A DNA stretch of 53,000 bases from Cyanobacterium stanieri LEGE 03274 (GTDB taxonomy: Bacteria > Cyanobacteriota > Cyanobacteriia > Cyanobacteriales > Cyanobacteriaceae). This document shows, piece by piece, positions 8,937 through 18,701 of the stretch (position 1 is its first letter; every line of letters begins with the position of its first letter). Under the pieces are notes generated by a model. It was not told the DNA's origin, did no database searches, and saw only the letters and a list, made by a program, of their open reading frames with translations. The position numbers and the translations under genes are program-made. Location of the stretch: positions 1 through 53,000 of the forward strand of contig NZ_JADEWC010000025.1 of assembly GCF_015207825.1 (NCBI RefSeq), given 5' to 3'.

Positions 8937-9429
8937 AATATTTTCTTTTTATTATTTTTCTCTATTATAATATCAAGGGCTAATGAAGGATTAAAGATTT
9001 ATTAATAAGTAAGAGCTAAGAAGTGATGAGCAATAAAACTTTTTGGTAATATCAAGTTTATGTTAATTTTTATAATTAAAGTTTGCTAAAATCATAGTAA
9101 TTAAGTTATAAAACAATTTGTTTTAATCAAAAATTCTCAATAATTAATAGATATTAGTAGTAATAAAAATAATCTTTTTTTAGATATGACTTTATCAATC
9201 AAGTATAGTTAAAATTGATTATTTACTAGGTTTAATATTAAGTCCACTTAATCACTCATAAATTAGCAATATCTTAGTTCAATTGATTCAACGGACTACC
9301 ATTAGCCGTGTAATTCATTACAGAGTGGGGCAACTACCAAAATACAATCTATCCATGACTAATTATCGTAACTTGATATAATTCATTACATGGTGAAGCT
9401 AAAATAAAAAACATTTTTCCCATCAAAAT
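8937..9429. other. AT-rich intergenic region with a MITE copy
   Basis: About 490 bases without a supportable ORF. Bases 8937-9230 are AT-rich and show nothing recognisable. The rest is a palindromic MITE-like element (9233-9380). Just outside its end, near 9382-9400, a partial ATTCATTACATGG motif resembles the core hairpin again, which may be a second, decayed fragment. Confidence 0.6.
9233..9380 (-). repeat. MITE-like element, full-length copy B
   Basis: Read on the minus strand, it runs from ATATCAAGTTACG to GTGGACTTAATAT. Inside are the two-hairpin core (imperfect CCGTGTAATTCATTACAGAG at 9306-9325 and a GTTCAATTGATTCAAC-type arm near 9277-9292) and the shared stretch ATAGATTGTATTTT. It aligns along its length with the element at 47575-47709. 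Near-identical pentamers (ATTAT and ATTAA in that orientation) flank the ends, a possible decayed target duplication. Confidence 0.8.
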
Positions 9430-10506
9430 TTAGTGGGGGGTAATCGCTACTCCACCGTTAATTTCTTCGAGGTTAATAGAAAAATCTTGCCATACTTTAC
9501 CATCAAGGGCTAACTGCTCAATATAACTAGCTAAACGCAAGGCTTTGAGGGCTTGTTCGCCTCCTACGGAGGGTTGGTTACCCCCCCTCACACAACTGGC
9601 AAAATGCTCTAATTCAGCATGGAGAGGCTCAATATTGCTGGTATAGACTTTTTCAATTAAGCCATCCTGGCGATAAAGAATTTGTCCATAATCAGTGGTA
9701 TAGTTAGCGGTGGTTTGACGATGGATTAAAATTTCGTTGTTGAGAAAATCTGCTTCGGTAAGACTATTACGACAATGGGCGGTAATGCGACGTATTTTAC
9801 GGTGGGTAACTTTACTAGCTGTGACGGTGGCGACAATACCATTGGCAAAGTTGAGGGTAGCGGTAACGTAGTCTAAATATTGAGATTCGGCGGCGCGGCT
9901 ACCGGTGGCACTTAATTTGGTAACGGGCGCCCCTGCTAATTCGAGAAATAAATCTAAATCATGAATCATCAAGTCAAGCACCACGGAAACATCATTTGCC
10001 CTGTCTGAATAGGGGCTCATGCGATGGGCTTCTAGGGCAAGGAGATTTTCTGTTTTGAGGATTTTACTTAATTCTTGGAAGGCGGGGTTAAAACGCTCAA
10101 TATGCCCTACTTGGAGAATACAATTAGCTTCAGCTGCTGCATTAACTAGGGATTCTGCTTCTTCTATACTGGCGGCGATGGGTTTTTCCATTAATACATG
10201 GACTCCTGCTTTAAAGCAGTCTAAGCCGACTTGGTGATGTAGTCTGGTGGGGGCGGCGATACAAACGGCATCTACATGGGGTAACATTTCGAGGTAATTA
10301 TCAAAGAAACGGGCTCGATATTTACTGGCAATGTCTAATCCTCTCTCTACGTTGACATCGGCGATACCGACTAATTCGACATCTTTGAGGAGACTTAAGA
10401 CACGGGTATGATGTTGCCCCATATTACCTACCCCAATTACACCAATTTTTAAGGGATTATTATGTTGGCGAGGGCTAGGAATATTTTCTAGTCTTTGATA
10501 TTTCAT
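9430..10506 (-). CDS. Gfo/Idh/MocA-family NAD(P)-dependent oxidoreductase
   Basis: Predicted cytosolic sugar or sugar-nucleotide dehydrogenase of 358 aa. The N-terminal Rossmann fold shows GVIGVGNMGQHH. The family's EKPIA lysine motif is present, and the segment QVGHIERFNPAF is typical of the subgroup containing UDP-N-acetylglucosamine/glucosaminuronate 3-dehydrogenases. The start at 10506 is preceded by a good GAGGAG Shine-Dalgarno. A GTG six codons upstream is less likely. Neighbours give no pathway: an SGNH hydrolase lies just upstream in the same direction with a 105-base gap. The substrate is therefore an inference at subgroup level only. Confidence 0.85.
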   Translation of the reverse strand: MKYQRLENIPSPRQHNNPLKIGVIGVGNMGQHHTRVLSLLKDVELVGIADVNVERGLDIASKYRARFFDNYLEMLPHVDAVCIAAPTRLHHQVGLDCFKAGVHVLMEKPIAASIEEAESLVNAAAEANCILQVGHIERFNPAFQELSKILKTENLLALEAHRMSPYSDRANDVSVVLDLMIHDLDLFLELAGAPVTKLSATGSRAAESQYLDYVTATLNFANGIVATVTASKVTHRKIRRITAHCRNSLTEADFLNNEILIHRQTTANYTTDYGQILYRQDGLIEKVYTSNIEPLHAELEHFASCVRGGNQPSVGGEQALKALRLASYIEQLALDGKVWQDFSINLEEINGGVAITPH

Positions 10507-10611
10507 GTTGTTACTCCTCAACACCAGATTTTTTAAATGTATTTTTTTATGAATTTATCTCAGATACTATCATAGTAACCTTTATTTTTTTGAATATTTT
10601 TTTGATGGGGG

Positions 10612-11307
10612 TTATGGGTTACTATATTTTTCTATCATTAATTGTAGGGGTTGCCATTGGCTAATGTCTTGGTATAGGGATTGATAGCCTTGTATGTTGG
10701 GGTGTAATCCGTCTTCACAAAGATGATTTTTTATCCAATTTTCTCCCCTACTTATCCATAAGTCAAAGGTATCTAGGTAGGGAATATTCAATGTTTCACA
10801 GGCTTGTTTTGTGGCTTCTTTGTAGCGATATTGATCTCTACGGTTATAATAAAAACAGTCTAGGAAAGGCATTTTTTCTTCGTTGACGGGTATCATGCCG
10901 ATGAAAAAAACTGGGCAAAGTTGTTGGGCTTGGTTTAATAATTCTTCTATTTCTTGACAAAATTGTTTGTAATCGGTGAGGTTTTTTCCTGCTTTACGTC
11001 CTAATCTTGGAGAGTCGTTTACACCTACGGAGATAATTATTCTGTCAGGGTAGCGATTTCTTAATTCTCCACGGTATTTATATTCTAGGGCTAGTCTTTG
11101 TTTTACTTGGGAGGTGCGATCGCCCCTAATACCTAAATTATACAATACATGTTCATTTTCACCATACATCCAACGACGCTTCAAACGCTCAACCCATCCT
11201 CCCCCTTCTTTATCTCCATAACCGTAAATTAAACTATCACCAATGGCAATCACCTTCAAGGGCTGAGGCTTAAATTTGATAGTGGGACGAGTACCGAATG
11301 TTTGCAT
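10612..11307 (-). CDS. SGNH/GDSL-type esterase
   Basis: Predicted serine esterase or lipase-like hydrolase of 231 aa. Block I is GDSLIYGYG with the nucleophile Ser, the block III Asn region is SVGVNDSPR, and block V DGLHPN supplies the catalytic Asp and His. No signal peptide or membrane helix is visible, so it is probably cytosolic. It precedes the oxidoreductase gene in the same direction with about 105 bases between the genes. A shared transcript is possible but not shown. The natural ester is unknown. Confidence 0.88.
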   Translation of the reverse strand: MQTFGTRPTIKFKPQPLKVIAIGDSLIYGYGDKEGGGWVERLKRRWMYGENEHVLYNLGIRGDRTSQVKQRLALEYKYRGELRNRYPDRIIISVGVNDSPRLGRKAGKNLTDYKQFCQEIEELLNQAQQLCPVFFIGMIPVNEEKMPFLDCFYYNRRDQYRYKEATKQACETLNIPYLDTFDLWISRGENWIKNHLCEDGLHPNIQGYQSLYQDISQWQPLQLMIEKYSNP

Positions 11308-11379
11308 TGATAATCTGATTTTTTTTTAGTTACCATGATTTTACAACTAATTAACAAATCTTAATAACTTTATCGAACC

Positions 11380-11805
11380 ATGTCAAATAATAATCCTTCC
11401 TACGAAATCAAACTTCTCTACGATGGAGAATGCCCTTTTTGTCTTAAGGAGGTAAATTTTCTCAAAAAAAAAGACAATAATAGAGGTAAAGTCGCTTTTG
11501 TGGATATTTCTTCCCCCGATTACTGCCCCGCTGACAATGAAAATATCGATTATGCCACCGCCATGGGCAAAATCCACGCCATCATGGCTGACGGTACTAT
11601 AATTACCAATGTGGAAGTATTTCGCAGGGTTTATGAAATATTAGGCATGGGTTGGATATATGCTATTACAAAAATACCTGTTATCGGTTGGTTTGCAGAC
11701 CAAATTTATGGCATCTGGGCAAAATATCGCCTTCAATTATCAGGGCGCCCTAACTTAGCCAAAGTCATTCAGGAAAAAGAAAAAGCCTTTTGCGCTACAA
11801 AATAA
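11380..11805 (+). CDS. DCC-family (DUF393) thiol-disulfide oxidoreductase-like protein
   Basis: Protein of 141 aa with the hallmark LLYDGECPFCLKEVNFLKK near the N-terminus, which gives the DxxCxxC motif for which the family is named. A hydrophobic stretch at about residues 83-108 (GWIYAITKIPVIGWFADQIYG) is common in the family. The fold is thioredoxin-like, but the substrate of cyanobacterial members is not established. It is divergently transcribed from the SGNH hydrolase with a short shared upstream region and precedes the phasin-like gene by about 135 bases. Confidence 0.88.
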   Translation: MSNNNPSYEIKLLYDGECPFCLKEVNFLKKKDNNRGKVAFVDISSPDYCPADNENIDYATAMGKIHAIMADGTIITNVEVFRRVYEILGMGWIYAITKIPVIGWFADQIYGIWAKYRLQLSGRPNLAKVIQEKEKAFCATK

Positions 11806-11940
11806 TTAAAATTGAAGCAAAAACAGGAGAAAAAAGATTAATGAATACTTAATTTTTATCTCCCCATCTCCCCAATATTTAATGGCTACCGTCTAAATGT
11901 AATAATTGAAGAATAATAAACCTAACTGTTACTTAAAACT

Positions 11941-12264
11941 ATGGATAATAACGATTGGCTAAAACAACTACTGATGATTGGTGTTGGCACAACTTCTTTG
12001 GCCGCAGAAAAAATCAAAGAAGTAAGCGATCAATGGGTCAAGGATGGTAAGATAAACTCTGATCAAGCTAAGGGTATTGTCGATGATTTAATGCAACAAA
12101 TGCAGTCAGAATCAGGCAATTTTCAATCTCAAATGGAGCGTCAATTACGTAATATGTTACAAGATTTAGGCGTACCTAGGCAGTCTGAAATGGATGAATT
12201 AAGAGGAAGAATTGATCGTCTTGAGCGTCAAATTAGAGATTTAGAAAATAAATCTTGGCGCTAA
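11941..12264 (+). CDS. Phasin-like small helical protein
   Basis: Protein of 107 aa, almost wholly helical. Residues 1-20 form an amphipathic or hydrophobic helix (LLMIGVGTTSLAAEKI). The C-terminus is a strong heptad coiled coil (MDELRGRIDRLERQIRDLEN). This layout resembles PhaF/PhaI-type phasin-family and polyhydroxyalkanoate-granule-associated proteins. No PHA synthase gene is nearby, so a granule role is only a family-based possibility. The protein could equally be a stress or structural adaptor. Confidence 0.65.
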   Translation: MDNNDWLKQLLMIGVGTTSLAAEKIKEVSDQWVKDGKINSDQAKGIVDDLMQQMQSESGNFQSQMERQLRNMLQDLGVPRQSEMDELRGRIDRLERQIRDLENKSWR

Positions 12265-12335
12265 ATAATCTTATTAAATTTGAATCATCTTTGTTAAAAG
12301 CAAGATGACAAATTTTCTTCAAACAATCAATAAAT

Positions 12336-12836
12336 ATGTTTAAAAAAATAGAGAAAATAACCCCTCAACCCGGGCAAGAATCCGTATGGGATTATCCTCG
12401 CCCCCCAAAACTAGAAGCCGTTAAATCCCCCATACAAATAATATGCAATGGTGTCAAAATTGCCGATACCAAAAGCGCTTACCGTGTTTTAGAAACTAGC
12501 CATCCCCCCGTTTATTATCTGCCCCCCGCTGACATTAAAATGGAATATTTAATCCCCGCCTCTGGGCAGTCTTTTTGTGAATGGAAAGGCGTAGCACAAT
12601 ATTACACCCTCGAAGTAGAAGATAAAATATTACCAAAAGTGGCATGGTATTATTCCCAGCCCACGGAAGCATTTAAGGAAATAGCCAATTATGTGGCTTT
12701 TTATGCCTTTCCCATGGATGGATGTTATGTTGACGGAGAAAAAGTTACCCCCCAACCTGGTAACTTTTACGGTGGTTGGATTACCTCTAATATTGTCGGT
12801 CCTTTTAAGGGTGAGTCAGGTAGTTGGGGATGGTAG
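12336..12836 (+). CDS. DUF427-domain protein
   Basis: Protein of 166 aa made almost entirely of one DUF427 domain. Recognisable pieces are VKIADTKSAYRVLETSHPPVYYLPPADI, CEWKGVAQYYTL, AWYYSQPTEAFKEIANYVAFY and the C-terminal GGWITSNIVGPFKG. It is conserved in bacteria and fungi without a firmly known reaction. No signal peptide or membrane helix is present. A short hairpin terminator follows at 12871, so the gene ends its transcript there and converges on crtH. Confidence 0.88.
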   Translation: MFKKIEKITPQPGQESVWDYPRPPKLEAVKSPIQIICNGVKIADTKSAYRVLETSHPPVYYLPPADIKMEYLIPASGQSFCEWKGVAQYYTLEVEDKILPKVAWYYSQPTEAFKEIANYVAFYAFPMDGCYVDGEKVTPQPGNFYGGWITSNIVGPFKGESGSWGW

Positions 12837-12870
12837 TTATTAATTGATAATTGAGAATGGATAATTATTT

Positions 12871-12893
12871 AGGTGGACATTGCCCACCTTTTT
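12871..12893 (+). terminator. Hairpin terminator after the DUF427 gene
   Basis: AGGTGG pairs with CCACCT (6 bp, loop ACATTGC) and is followed by TTTTT. A close relative of this sequence, GGTGGGCAATGCCCACC, occurs at 47518-47534 after chlI, so the hairpin may be a dispersed repeat used as a terminator. Confidence 0.6.
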
Positions 12894-12957
12894 CCCACAA
12901 AAAATAAATAGTATAATTCCCAAAAATTATGGGATTTGGGGAAAACCACAGCCTTTT

Positions 12958-14448
12958 TTAATAGCCTAAATCAACGGCAATGCGGTGGGCGCAACTAAAC
13001 CCAGAAAAAGCTACCGCATTTAAACCCTGCCCGGGGAATGTACTATCCCCCACACAATATAAATTTTTAACGGCTGTGCGGTTAAAGGGCATGGATAATA
13101 AACCTTTTAGTTTGCGACGGGGAATAGGGCCATAGGTGCCATTATCTCGATTTAAGAAGCGTCGATGGGTACGAGGAGTACCTATTTCCATATAATCTAA
13201 ACCTACGTCTAAACCTGGGAATATTTTTTCTAAACGCTCAATTAATCTTCCTGCTGCTTCCTCTTTTTTGTACTCATATTGTTGCCCTGATAACCCTTTC
13301 CAGTAGTCGATGTAACTGGGGGTAAAGGTATGAATAATATGATAACCTTCGGGGGCTAAACTGGGATCGAGAAGGGTGGGAATGGATACAAATATTGTAC
13401 CTTGTTCGGCTTCTAGGTTTGACCAATTTTCGAGGATGATATGATGGCATTCTGTGTTGGGGGGCAACACTTTAGCATCAACCCCTAAATGGAGACTGAG
13501 GAAACTGGGGGATTGTTTATAGTTGTTTTCCCATCTTTTTTCTTTGGCTGGTTTTTCTTTTTCTATTAATTTTTCAAAGGTATCCCAACGGGTGGCATTG
13601 GATACTATTCTATCGGCTTGATATTCGGTACCGTCGGCTAGTCTAACGGCGATCGCACAGTTGCCTTGGGTGACAATCTCTGTAACTCTTGCCCCGTAAT
13701 GAATTTCGCCCCCATGATTTTCTAAACCTTCCACTAATTTGAGGGCAATTTGTCCCACTCCCCCTTTAGGATAATTAATACCACCATAATGACGATCAGA
13801 AAATACCATCCCAGCATTAATCATGGGAGTTTTATCAGCAGGTACTACCGACCAACAATAACACTCCATATCAATAAACTTCAACAACTCAGGATTTTTG
13901 ATATATTTACGGGCAATATCGCCCACATTAAGGGGTAAATATTTTACCAAACCCAAACAAGCAAGAGGATGCTGGAAAAATACCCTCGTTAAATAACGTA
14001 CTTCTTCAAGGGATAATAACTCCATGGTGTTAAGACAATTAAACACCTTCCAACATTCATCATAAAACTTTTTGATGCCCTCTTCCTCATCGGGAAAACG
14101 GGCGTATAATTCTTGTAAATACTTGTCATAGTCTCGGTGAACTTTGAGATCTAAGTTATCGGGTAGATGATAGTGTATTTGTACTGGATCTGCATAGGTT
14201 TCCATCTTCATATCCACTGCATCCAAGGCACGGGTTAACAGATTGGTAGTACCTTCTGTACCGAAACCAAAAATCATTGAAGCACCCACATCAAAGCGAT
14301 AACCTTCCCTTTCAAAATACCCTGCACTGCCCCCCGGGATAAGGTAACGTTCTAAAACTAATACTTTTATTCCTTTGGCGGCTAATTGAGTAGCGGTTAC
14401 TAGGCCACCAATACCTGAGCCGATTACTATGACATCGTATTTACTCAT
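12958..14448 (-). CDS. crtH: Prolycopene/carotene cis-trans isomerase
   Basis: FAD-dependent carotenoid isomerase of 496 aa that converts poly-cis lycopene to the all-trans form ahead of cyclisation. The N-terminal dinucleotide-binding motif is [16 protein letters not shown], followed by [16 protein letters not shown] and [12 protein letters not shown], which are typical of CrtISO/CrtH rather than phytoene desaturase. The C-terminal FAD motif is [21 protein letters not shown]. Length and both ends match cyanobacterial CrtH. It stands alone and converges on the DUF427 gene. Confident. Confidence 0.94.
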   Translation of the reverse strand: MSKYDVIVIGSGIGGLVTATQLAAKGIKVLVLERYLIPGGSAGYFEREGYRFDVGASMIFGFGTEGTTNLLTRALDAVDMKMETYADPVQIHYHLPDNLDLKVHRDYDKYLQELYARFPDEEEGIKKFYDECWKVFNCLNTMELLSLEEVRYLTRVFFQHPLACLGLVKYLPLNVGDIARKYIKNPELLKFIDMECYCWSVVPADKTPMINAGMVFSDRHYGGINYPKGGVGQIALKLVEGLENHGGEIHYGARVTEIVTQGNCAIAVRLADGTEYQADRIVSNATRWDTFEKLIEKEKPAKEKRWENNYKQSPSFLSLHLGVDAKVLPPNTECHHIILENWSNLEAEQGTIFVSIPTLLDPSLAPEGYHIIHTFTPSYIDYWKGLSGQQYEYKKEEAAGRLIERLEKIFPGLDVGLDYMEIGTPRTHRRFLNRDNGTYGPIPRRKLKGLLSMPFNRTAVKNLYCVGDSTFPGQGLNAVAFSGFSCAHRIAVDLGY

Positions 14449-14858
14449 ATTCCGATTTTAGCTGACAGTTGACAGTTAATTTTTACATTTTTGTTACATT
14501 ATCAATTCTAAACTGTCCATACTGATTTTTTCACCTCATTATTACTGTCTGATGAACAAGGTGTTACAAATTATTGGTAAATTTTCTTTTTTTTCTTGAC
14601 TTTTTGCCTTTTATGGGAGAAGATTCAAAGTAATATAATATAATGCAAATCTTTTTGTTTATGCCTAAAAATTCACAGATTTCTATTATCTAATAAGTAT
14701 GTCATAAAATGATCCCATAAAAATAAAAAAATAGATGTAGTCCAAGATTTTTTATGTTTAAAAGTTTCTTTGGGTTATGGGGGAGTGGGGGAATAAAGAA
14801 TAATAGTAAAATGAGATGTTAAAGTGTAATAAATTCTTAATCAATTATTCATTATTCA
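14449..14858. other. Intergenic region between crtH and phoH
   Basis: This divergent gap of 410 bases is AT-rich and has no supportable ORF. Just upstream of crtH lies CTGACAGTTGACAGTTAA (14462-14479), a short relative of the TTGACAATTGACA repeats found elsewhere in the window. The remainder presumably holds the promoters of crtH and phoH, but I cannot assign a clear -35/-10 pair. Confidence 0.5.
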
Positions 14859-15812
14859 ATGTCAGAAGATTCTCAAACTATTTCCCTTCCTAGTGTTGAA
14901 AGTGCGATCGCCCTTGCGGGTAAACAAGAAGAAAACCTAAAATACATAGCTAAAATGACGGGGGCAAACCTATCATTGCAGGGGCAAGACGTAGCCATTT
15001 ACGGAAAAGCCAAACCCGTAGCTAGAAGTATAGAAATTGTAAAAGCCCTAGAAGCCTTGTGGTTAGAGGCAAAACCGATCACCGAATCAGACATATTAGT
15101 AGTATTCCATGCCCTGGATACTCACAAAATGGAAGAATATGAGCGAATCCAAAAAGAAGTATTAGCCCGTACCAGAAGCGGTGAGTCAATTCGTGCCAAA
15201 ACCTTTAAACAAAGACAATATATTCAAACTATCCAAAAATATGATATTACCTTTGGTATTGGGCCTGCGGGTACAGGAAAAACATTTTTAGCGGCAGTTT
15301 TAGCCGTCCAAGCCCTATTAAATGATGAATGTGAAAGATTAATCTTAACTCGTCCTGCGGTGGAAGCAGGGGAGAAATTGGGCTTTTTGCCGGGGGATTT
15401 ACAACAAAAAGTTGACCCTTTTTTACGTCCTTTGTATGATGCTTTATATCAATTCATTGAGCCGATCAAAATTCCTGAATTAATTGAAAAAGGAAAAATA
15501 GAAGTAGCCCCCATCGCTTACATGAGGGGTAGAACCTTAAGTAATGCCTTTGTAATTGTGGATGAGGCACAAAACACCACCCCAGCCCAGTTAAAAATGG
15601 TCTTAACTCGCCTTGGTTTTGGGTCTAAAATGGTGGTAACGGGGGATATAACTCAAACTGATTTACCGAATCAACAACAGTCTGGGTTAATTGTCGCTTC
15701 TAAAATTTTGCAAGATGTGGAAGGAATTGGTTTTTGTAACCTTACCCAAGCCGATGTAATTCGTCATCCCTTGGTTCAAAAAATTGTGGCGGCCTATGAA
15801 AGACATTTTTAG
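14859..15812 (+). CDS. phoH: PhoH-family ATPase
   Basis: Cytosolic P-loop ATPase of 317 aa related to the N-terminal half of superfamily I helicases and linked in other bacteria to RNA metabolism and stress. Walker A is GPAGTGKTFLA (about residues 139-149). Walker B is the FVIVDEAQNTT segment, and the motif VVTGDITQTDLP follows. The N-terminal 100 residues contain a KH-like RNA-binding segment (ENLKYIAKMTGANLSLQGQ). The RNase II-type exonuclease gene starts about 100 bases downstream, which fits a joint role in RNA turnover. Confidence 0.93.
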   Translation: MSEDSQTISLPSVESAIALAGKQEENLKYIAKMTGANLSLQGQDVAIYGKAKPVARSIEIVKALEALWLEAKPITESDILVVFHALDTHKMEEYERIQKEVLARTRSGESIRAKTFKQRQYIQTIQKYDITFGIGPAGTGKTFLAAVLAVQALLNDECERLILTRPAVEAGEKLGFLPGDLQQKVDPFLRPLYDALYQFIEPIKIPELIEKGKIEVAPIAYMRGRTLSNAFVIVDEAQNTTPAQLKMVLTRLGFGSKMVVTGDITQTDLPNQQQSGLIVASKILQDVEGIGFCNLTQADVIRHPLVQKIVAAYERHF

Positions 15813-15913
15813 AAGAAAATCAGCAACGCCAATATTTGTTGACTTTACACATGGGCGTAATAATCTTAAACTTGATTATGTTGCTTATCAAATCATAGTA
15901 AGAAGGGTTCAGG

Positions 15914-17923
15914 GTGGAAAAAGGAACGCTAGTAGAATTCAAGGTTAATGGCGATCGCCGCTTAGCAGTAATCGAAAAACCAGAAGGAAAAAAAGATTGG
16001 ATTGCCATAGATAAAAATGGAACAAATCATAAGATTAGACCTCAAAAAATTGATTATCTTGTAGAAGGAGAAACCTTCAAATCATCAGACATAGAAAAAT
16101 TTAGTCAAGAAGTAGAAAAATACTTAGATCCTTCTAGCCTTGAGATAGCATGGGAATTGTTAATGGAAGAATCAACCCCCATCACCCCTGCAGAATTAGC
16201 GGGGTTAATTTTTTCCGAAGAAACTCCCCTCCTTTGTTACGCATCTTACTTATTACTATCGGAAGATAAAATATATTTTAAAAAGAAAGGGGATATTTAT
16301 GAACCTCGTTCAGCTACTCAGGTAGAAGAAATAAAGCATCAAATTGACATTGAAACCCAAAAAAGAAAAGAAAAAGAAGAATTTTTTACACGGTTAAACC
16401 AAGCCCTAGCAGGGGAGGAGATAAGCTGGACAGATAATGACTTAGTTAAACTAGATTTTGTAGAAAGATGGGTATTACAACCCGATAACCCCCCCAAACA
16501 AGTCCAAGAAATTTTAGAAAATATTGGTCGCTCTAAAACTGTCCAAGAAGCATGGCAGTTATTGATTGATTTGAAATTGTGGAGTGAGCATGAAAACTTA
16601 TTTTTGCGCCGCAGCTCCTATCCAAATAATTTTCCTTTAGAGGTAGCAGAAATGGCTCAATCGATTATCTATAACCTTTCTAAAGGAATAGAAATTCCCG
16701 ATCCCCAACCTCGTTTAGATTTAACCCATCACAAGGTATATACCATCGATGATGAAAGTACCAAGGAAATTGATGATGGTTTGAGTGTGGAAACCCTTGA
16801 TGATGGTAGTTTACGTTATTGGATTCATATTGCCGATCCCACCCGTTTAATTACCCCCCATGATGAGTTGGATTTAGAAGCCCGTAAACGTAGTACCAGT
16901 TTATATTTACCCACGGGAATGATTCCGATGTTTCCCCCTGTGTTGGCCACAGGCCCCATGAGTTTAGTTCAGGGTCAAATTTGCCCGGCTCTTAGTTTTG
17001 GGGTGACTCTTGATGAGCAAGGGGGCATTCAGGACTATGAAATACATTCTACCTATATCAAGCCTACTTACCGCTTAACTTATCATGATGTGGATGAAAT
17101 GTTACATCTGGATATACAAGCTGAACCAGAGGTTAAACAGTTGGCCCATGCTTCTAAGTTGCGATCGCAATGGCGCAAGGATAATGGTTCGGTAATGATT
17201 TCCATGCCTGAGGCAGTGATTAAGGTTAAGGGGGAGGAGGATGTTAGTATTGAGTTACTAGATGATTCTTATTCTCGTTCCTTGGTGGCAGAAATGATGA
17301 TTCTCACAGGGGAAGTGGCCGGGCGTTTTTGTCAGGAGCATAATATTCCTGTGCCTTTTCGTGGACAACCCCAGCCTGAGTTACCACCCCAAGAGGAGTT
17401 AATCTTGCTTCCCGCAGGCCCGGTGCGCTCGTCTGCTATCCGTCGTTGTATGCCCAAAAGTGAAACGGGTTTATCTCCCATTCGTCATGCTAGTTTGGGT
17501 TTGAGTGCTTATACTCAGGTAACATCTCCCATTCGTCGTTATACGGATTTGTTGGCTCATTTTCAGATTAAGGCTCATTTACGGGGGGATGAGTTACCTT
17601 TTGGGAGGGATGAAATGCAATCGATTTTGTTCAATGTTACTTCTACTTCTTCCGAGGCGGTGTTGGTGGAGAGACAAACTAACCGTTATTGGACTTTACA
17701 ATATTTGAAGCAACATTCTGATGAGATGTGGGAGGTTTTGATGTTACGCTGGTTACGGGAAGATGATCGTTTGGCTCTGATTCTTTTTGAGGATATAGGT
17801 TTAGAGTTTCCTTATAAGTGCGATCGCCCCATAAAACTAGGGGAAACTTTCATGTTAGAAGTGGCTTATTGCGATCCCCATCGAGACGAAATCCGCTTTA
17901 GGGAGGTTGTTATCCCCACATAA
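15914..17923 (+). CDS. RNase II/RNB-family 3'-5' exoribonuclease
   Basis: Hydrolytic exoribonuclease of 669 aa. After an N-terminal cold-shock-like segment (VEFKVNGDRRLAVIEKPEG), the RNB catalytic domain starts near residue 270. It shows the acidic metal site DDESTKEIDDGLSVE and IHIADPTRLI, the later RSLVAEMMILTGEVAG, and the RNB signature TSPIRRYTDLLAHFQ. A short C-terminal S1-like segment ends the protein. The start is a GTG preceded by AGAAGGG; no nearby ATG gives a better N-terminus. The stop is three bases from the next ATG, so it forms an operon with the phosphoribosyltransferase. It is related to cyanobacterial Zam/RNase II proteins; which paralogue it is I cannot tell. Confidence 0.9.
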   Translation: MEKGTLVEFKVNGDRRLAVIEKPEGKKDWIAIDKNGTNHKIRPQKIDYLVEGETFKSSDIEKFSQEVEKYLDPSSLEIAWELLMEESTPITPAELAGLIFSEETPLLCYASYLLLSEDKIYFKKKGDIYEPRSATQVEEIKHQIDIETQKRKEKEEFFTRLNQALAGEEISWTDNDLVKLDFVERWVLQPDNPPKQVQEILENIGRSKTVQEAWQLLIDLKLWSEHENLFLRRSSYPNNFPLEVAEMAQSIIYNLSKGIEIPDPQPRLDLTHHKVYTIDDESTKEIDDGLSVETLDDGSLRYWIHIADPTRLITPHDELDLEARKRSTSLYLPTGMIPMFPPVLATGPMSLVQGQICPALSFGVTLDEQGGIQDYEIHSTYIKPTYRLTYHDVDEMLHLDIQAEPEVKQLAHASKLRSQWRKDNGSVMISMPEAVIKVKGEEDVSIELLDDSYSRSLVAEMMILTGEVAGRFCQEHNIPVPFRGQPQPELPPQEELILLPAGPVRSSAIRRCMPKSETGLSPIRHASLGLSAYTQVTSPIRRYTDLLAHFQIKAHLRGDELPFGRDEMQSILFNVTSTSSEAVLVERQTNRYWTLQYLKQHSDEMWEVLMLRWLREDDRLALILFEDIGLEFPYKCDRPIKLGETFMLEVAYCDPHRDEIRFREVVIPT

Positions 17924-17926
17924 ATT

Positions 17927-18394
17927 ATGGAAACTAATCAGGCTCAACAATTAGTTTGCTCTTGGTCAGAGTTTTGGGGTTATTGTGAAACAGTGGCTCA
18001 AGCTATCATGGAGCGTAATCAAGATTATACTCAGGCGATCGCCATTATACGAGGGGGATATTATCTAGGAGATTATCTTTCCCGTCGTCTTCACTTACCT
18101 TTGGGGGTGATTGTGGCTAAGAGTTATTCTGATGATAATGCTCAGGAAACCTTAACCATGGGGGAGTTTTCCTGGGTGCAAAAACCCTGTGGTAAAATTT
18201 TGTTAGTGGATGATTTGGTCGATAGTGGTATTACCATGGAAACCATTAAACACAAGCTAATTAAAGAACATAGGGTAGAAGTAGATACGGCAGTAATTTG
18301 GCAAAAATCCCACGCTAGGTTTAAACCTGATTATTATCATAGCGTTACTCCTGCGGATTTTTGGATTGTGCAACCTTTTGAAAACGAGAGTTAA
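17927..18394 (+). CDS. Purine-type phosphoribosyltransferase
   Basis: PRPP-dependent transferase of 155 aa. The PRPP-binding motif is ILLVDDLVDSGITMETI (about residues 86-102), preceded by the AIIRGGYYLGDYLSRRL loop and followed by a short hood region resembling xanthine/hypoxanthine phosphoribosyltransferases. The gene starts three bases after the exonuclease stop codon, so the two are translationally coupled. Nucleotide salvage coupled to RNA degradation is a reasonable inference. The exact base specificity is not readable. A MITE-like element begins right at its stop codon. Confidence 0.88.
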   Translation: METNQAQQLVCSWSEFWGYCETVAQAIMERNQDYTQAIAIIRGGYYLGDYLSRRLHLPLGVIVAKSYSDDNAQETLTMGEFSWVQKPCGKILLVDDLVDSGITMETIKHKLIKEHRVEVDTAVIWQKSHARFKPDYYHSVTPADFWIVQPFENES

Positions 18395-18541
18395 TATCAA
18401 GTTCCGATAATTCGTTATAGATAGATTGTATCTTCGTAGTTGCCTCACCGTGTAAAAAATGGACAATTGACAATTAATAAACTCTAACCTGCCACCTGCA
18501 ACCTCACTCTAATTTGCAAATAATCAAGGGGACTTAATATT
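18394..18541 (+). repeat. MITE-like element with replaced centre, copy C
   Basis: The left end, ATATCAAGTTCCGATAATTC through ATAGATTGTAT to GTTGCCTCACCGTGTAA, aligns with the 47.6-kb copy. The right end is CTAATTTGCAAATAATCAA followed by GGGGACTTAATAT. Between them the usual two hairpins are replaced by GGACAATTGACAATTAATAA and CCTGCCACCTGCAACCTCACT. The same replacement type occurs at 39109-39362. The left end overlaps the stop codon of the phosphoribosyltransferase gene. Confidence 0.75.
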
Positions 18542-18701
18542 ATAAGGTTAACAGTGTAGGCAGTGGAGTTGTTAACACTAAACTTATCAAGAAAAAGCAA
18601 CGGAAAATAAGATATTCGGGTTTACTTTTGTTGAAAAATTGAAGATTAATTCTCGATTATCAATTTTGTCTCATTACAAAACCTAACACTTAATACCTAA
18701 A
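18542..18701. other. Remainder of the gap between the phosphoribosyltransferase gene and chlM
   Basis: Together with copy C this makes a gene-free stretch of 307 bases between converging genes. It contains an inverted pair TTAACA/TGTTAA near 18548-18575 and otherwise AT-rich sequence. No ORF or clear terminator is visible. Confidence 0.4.
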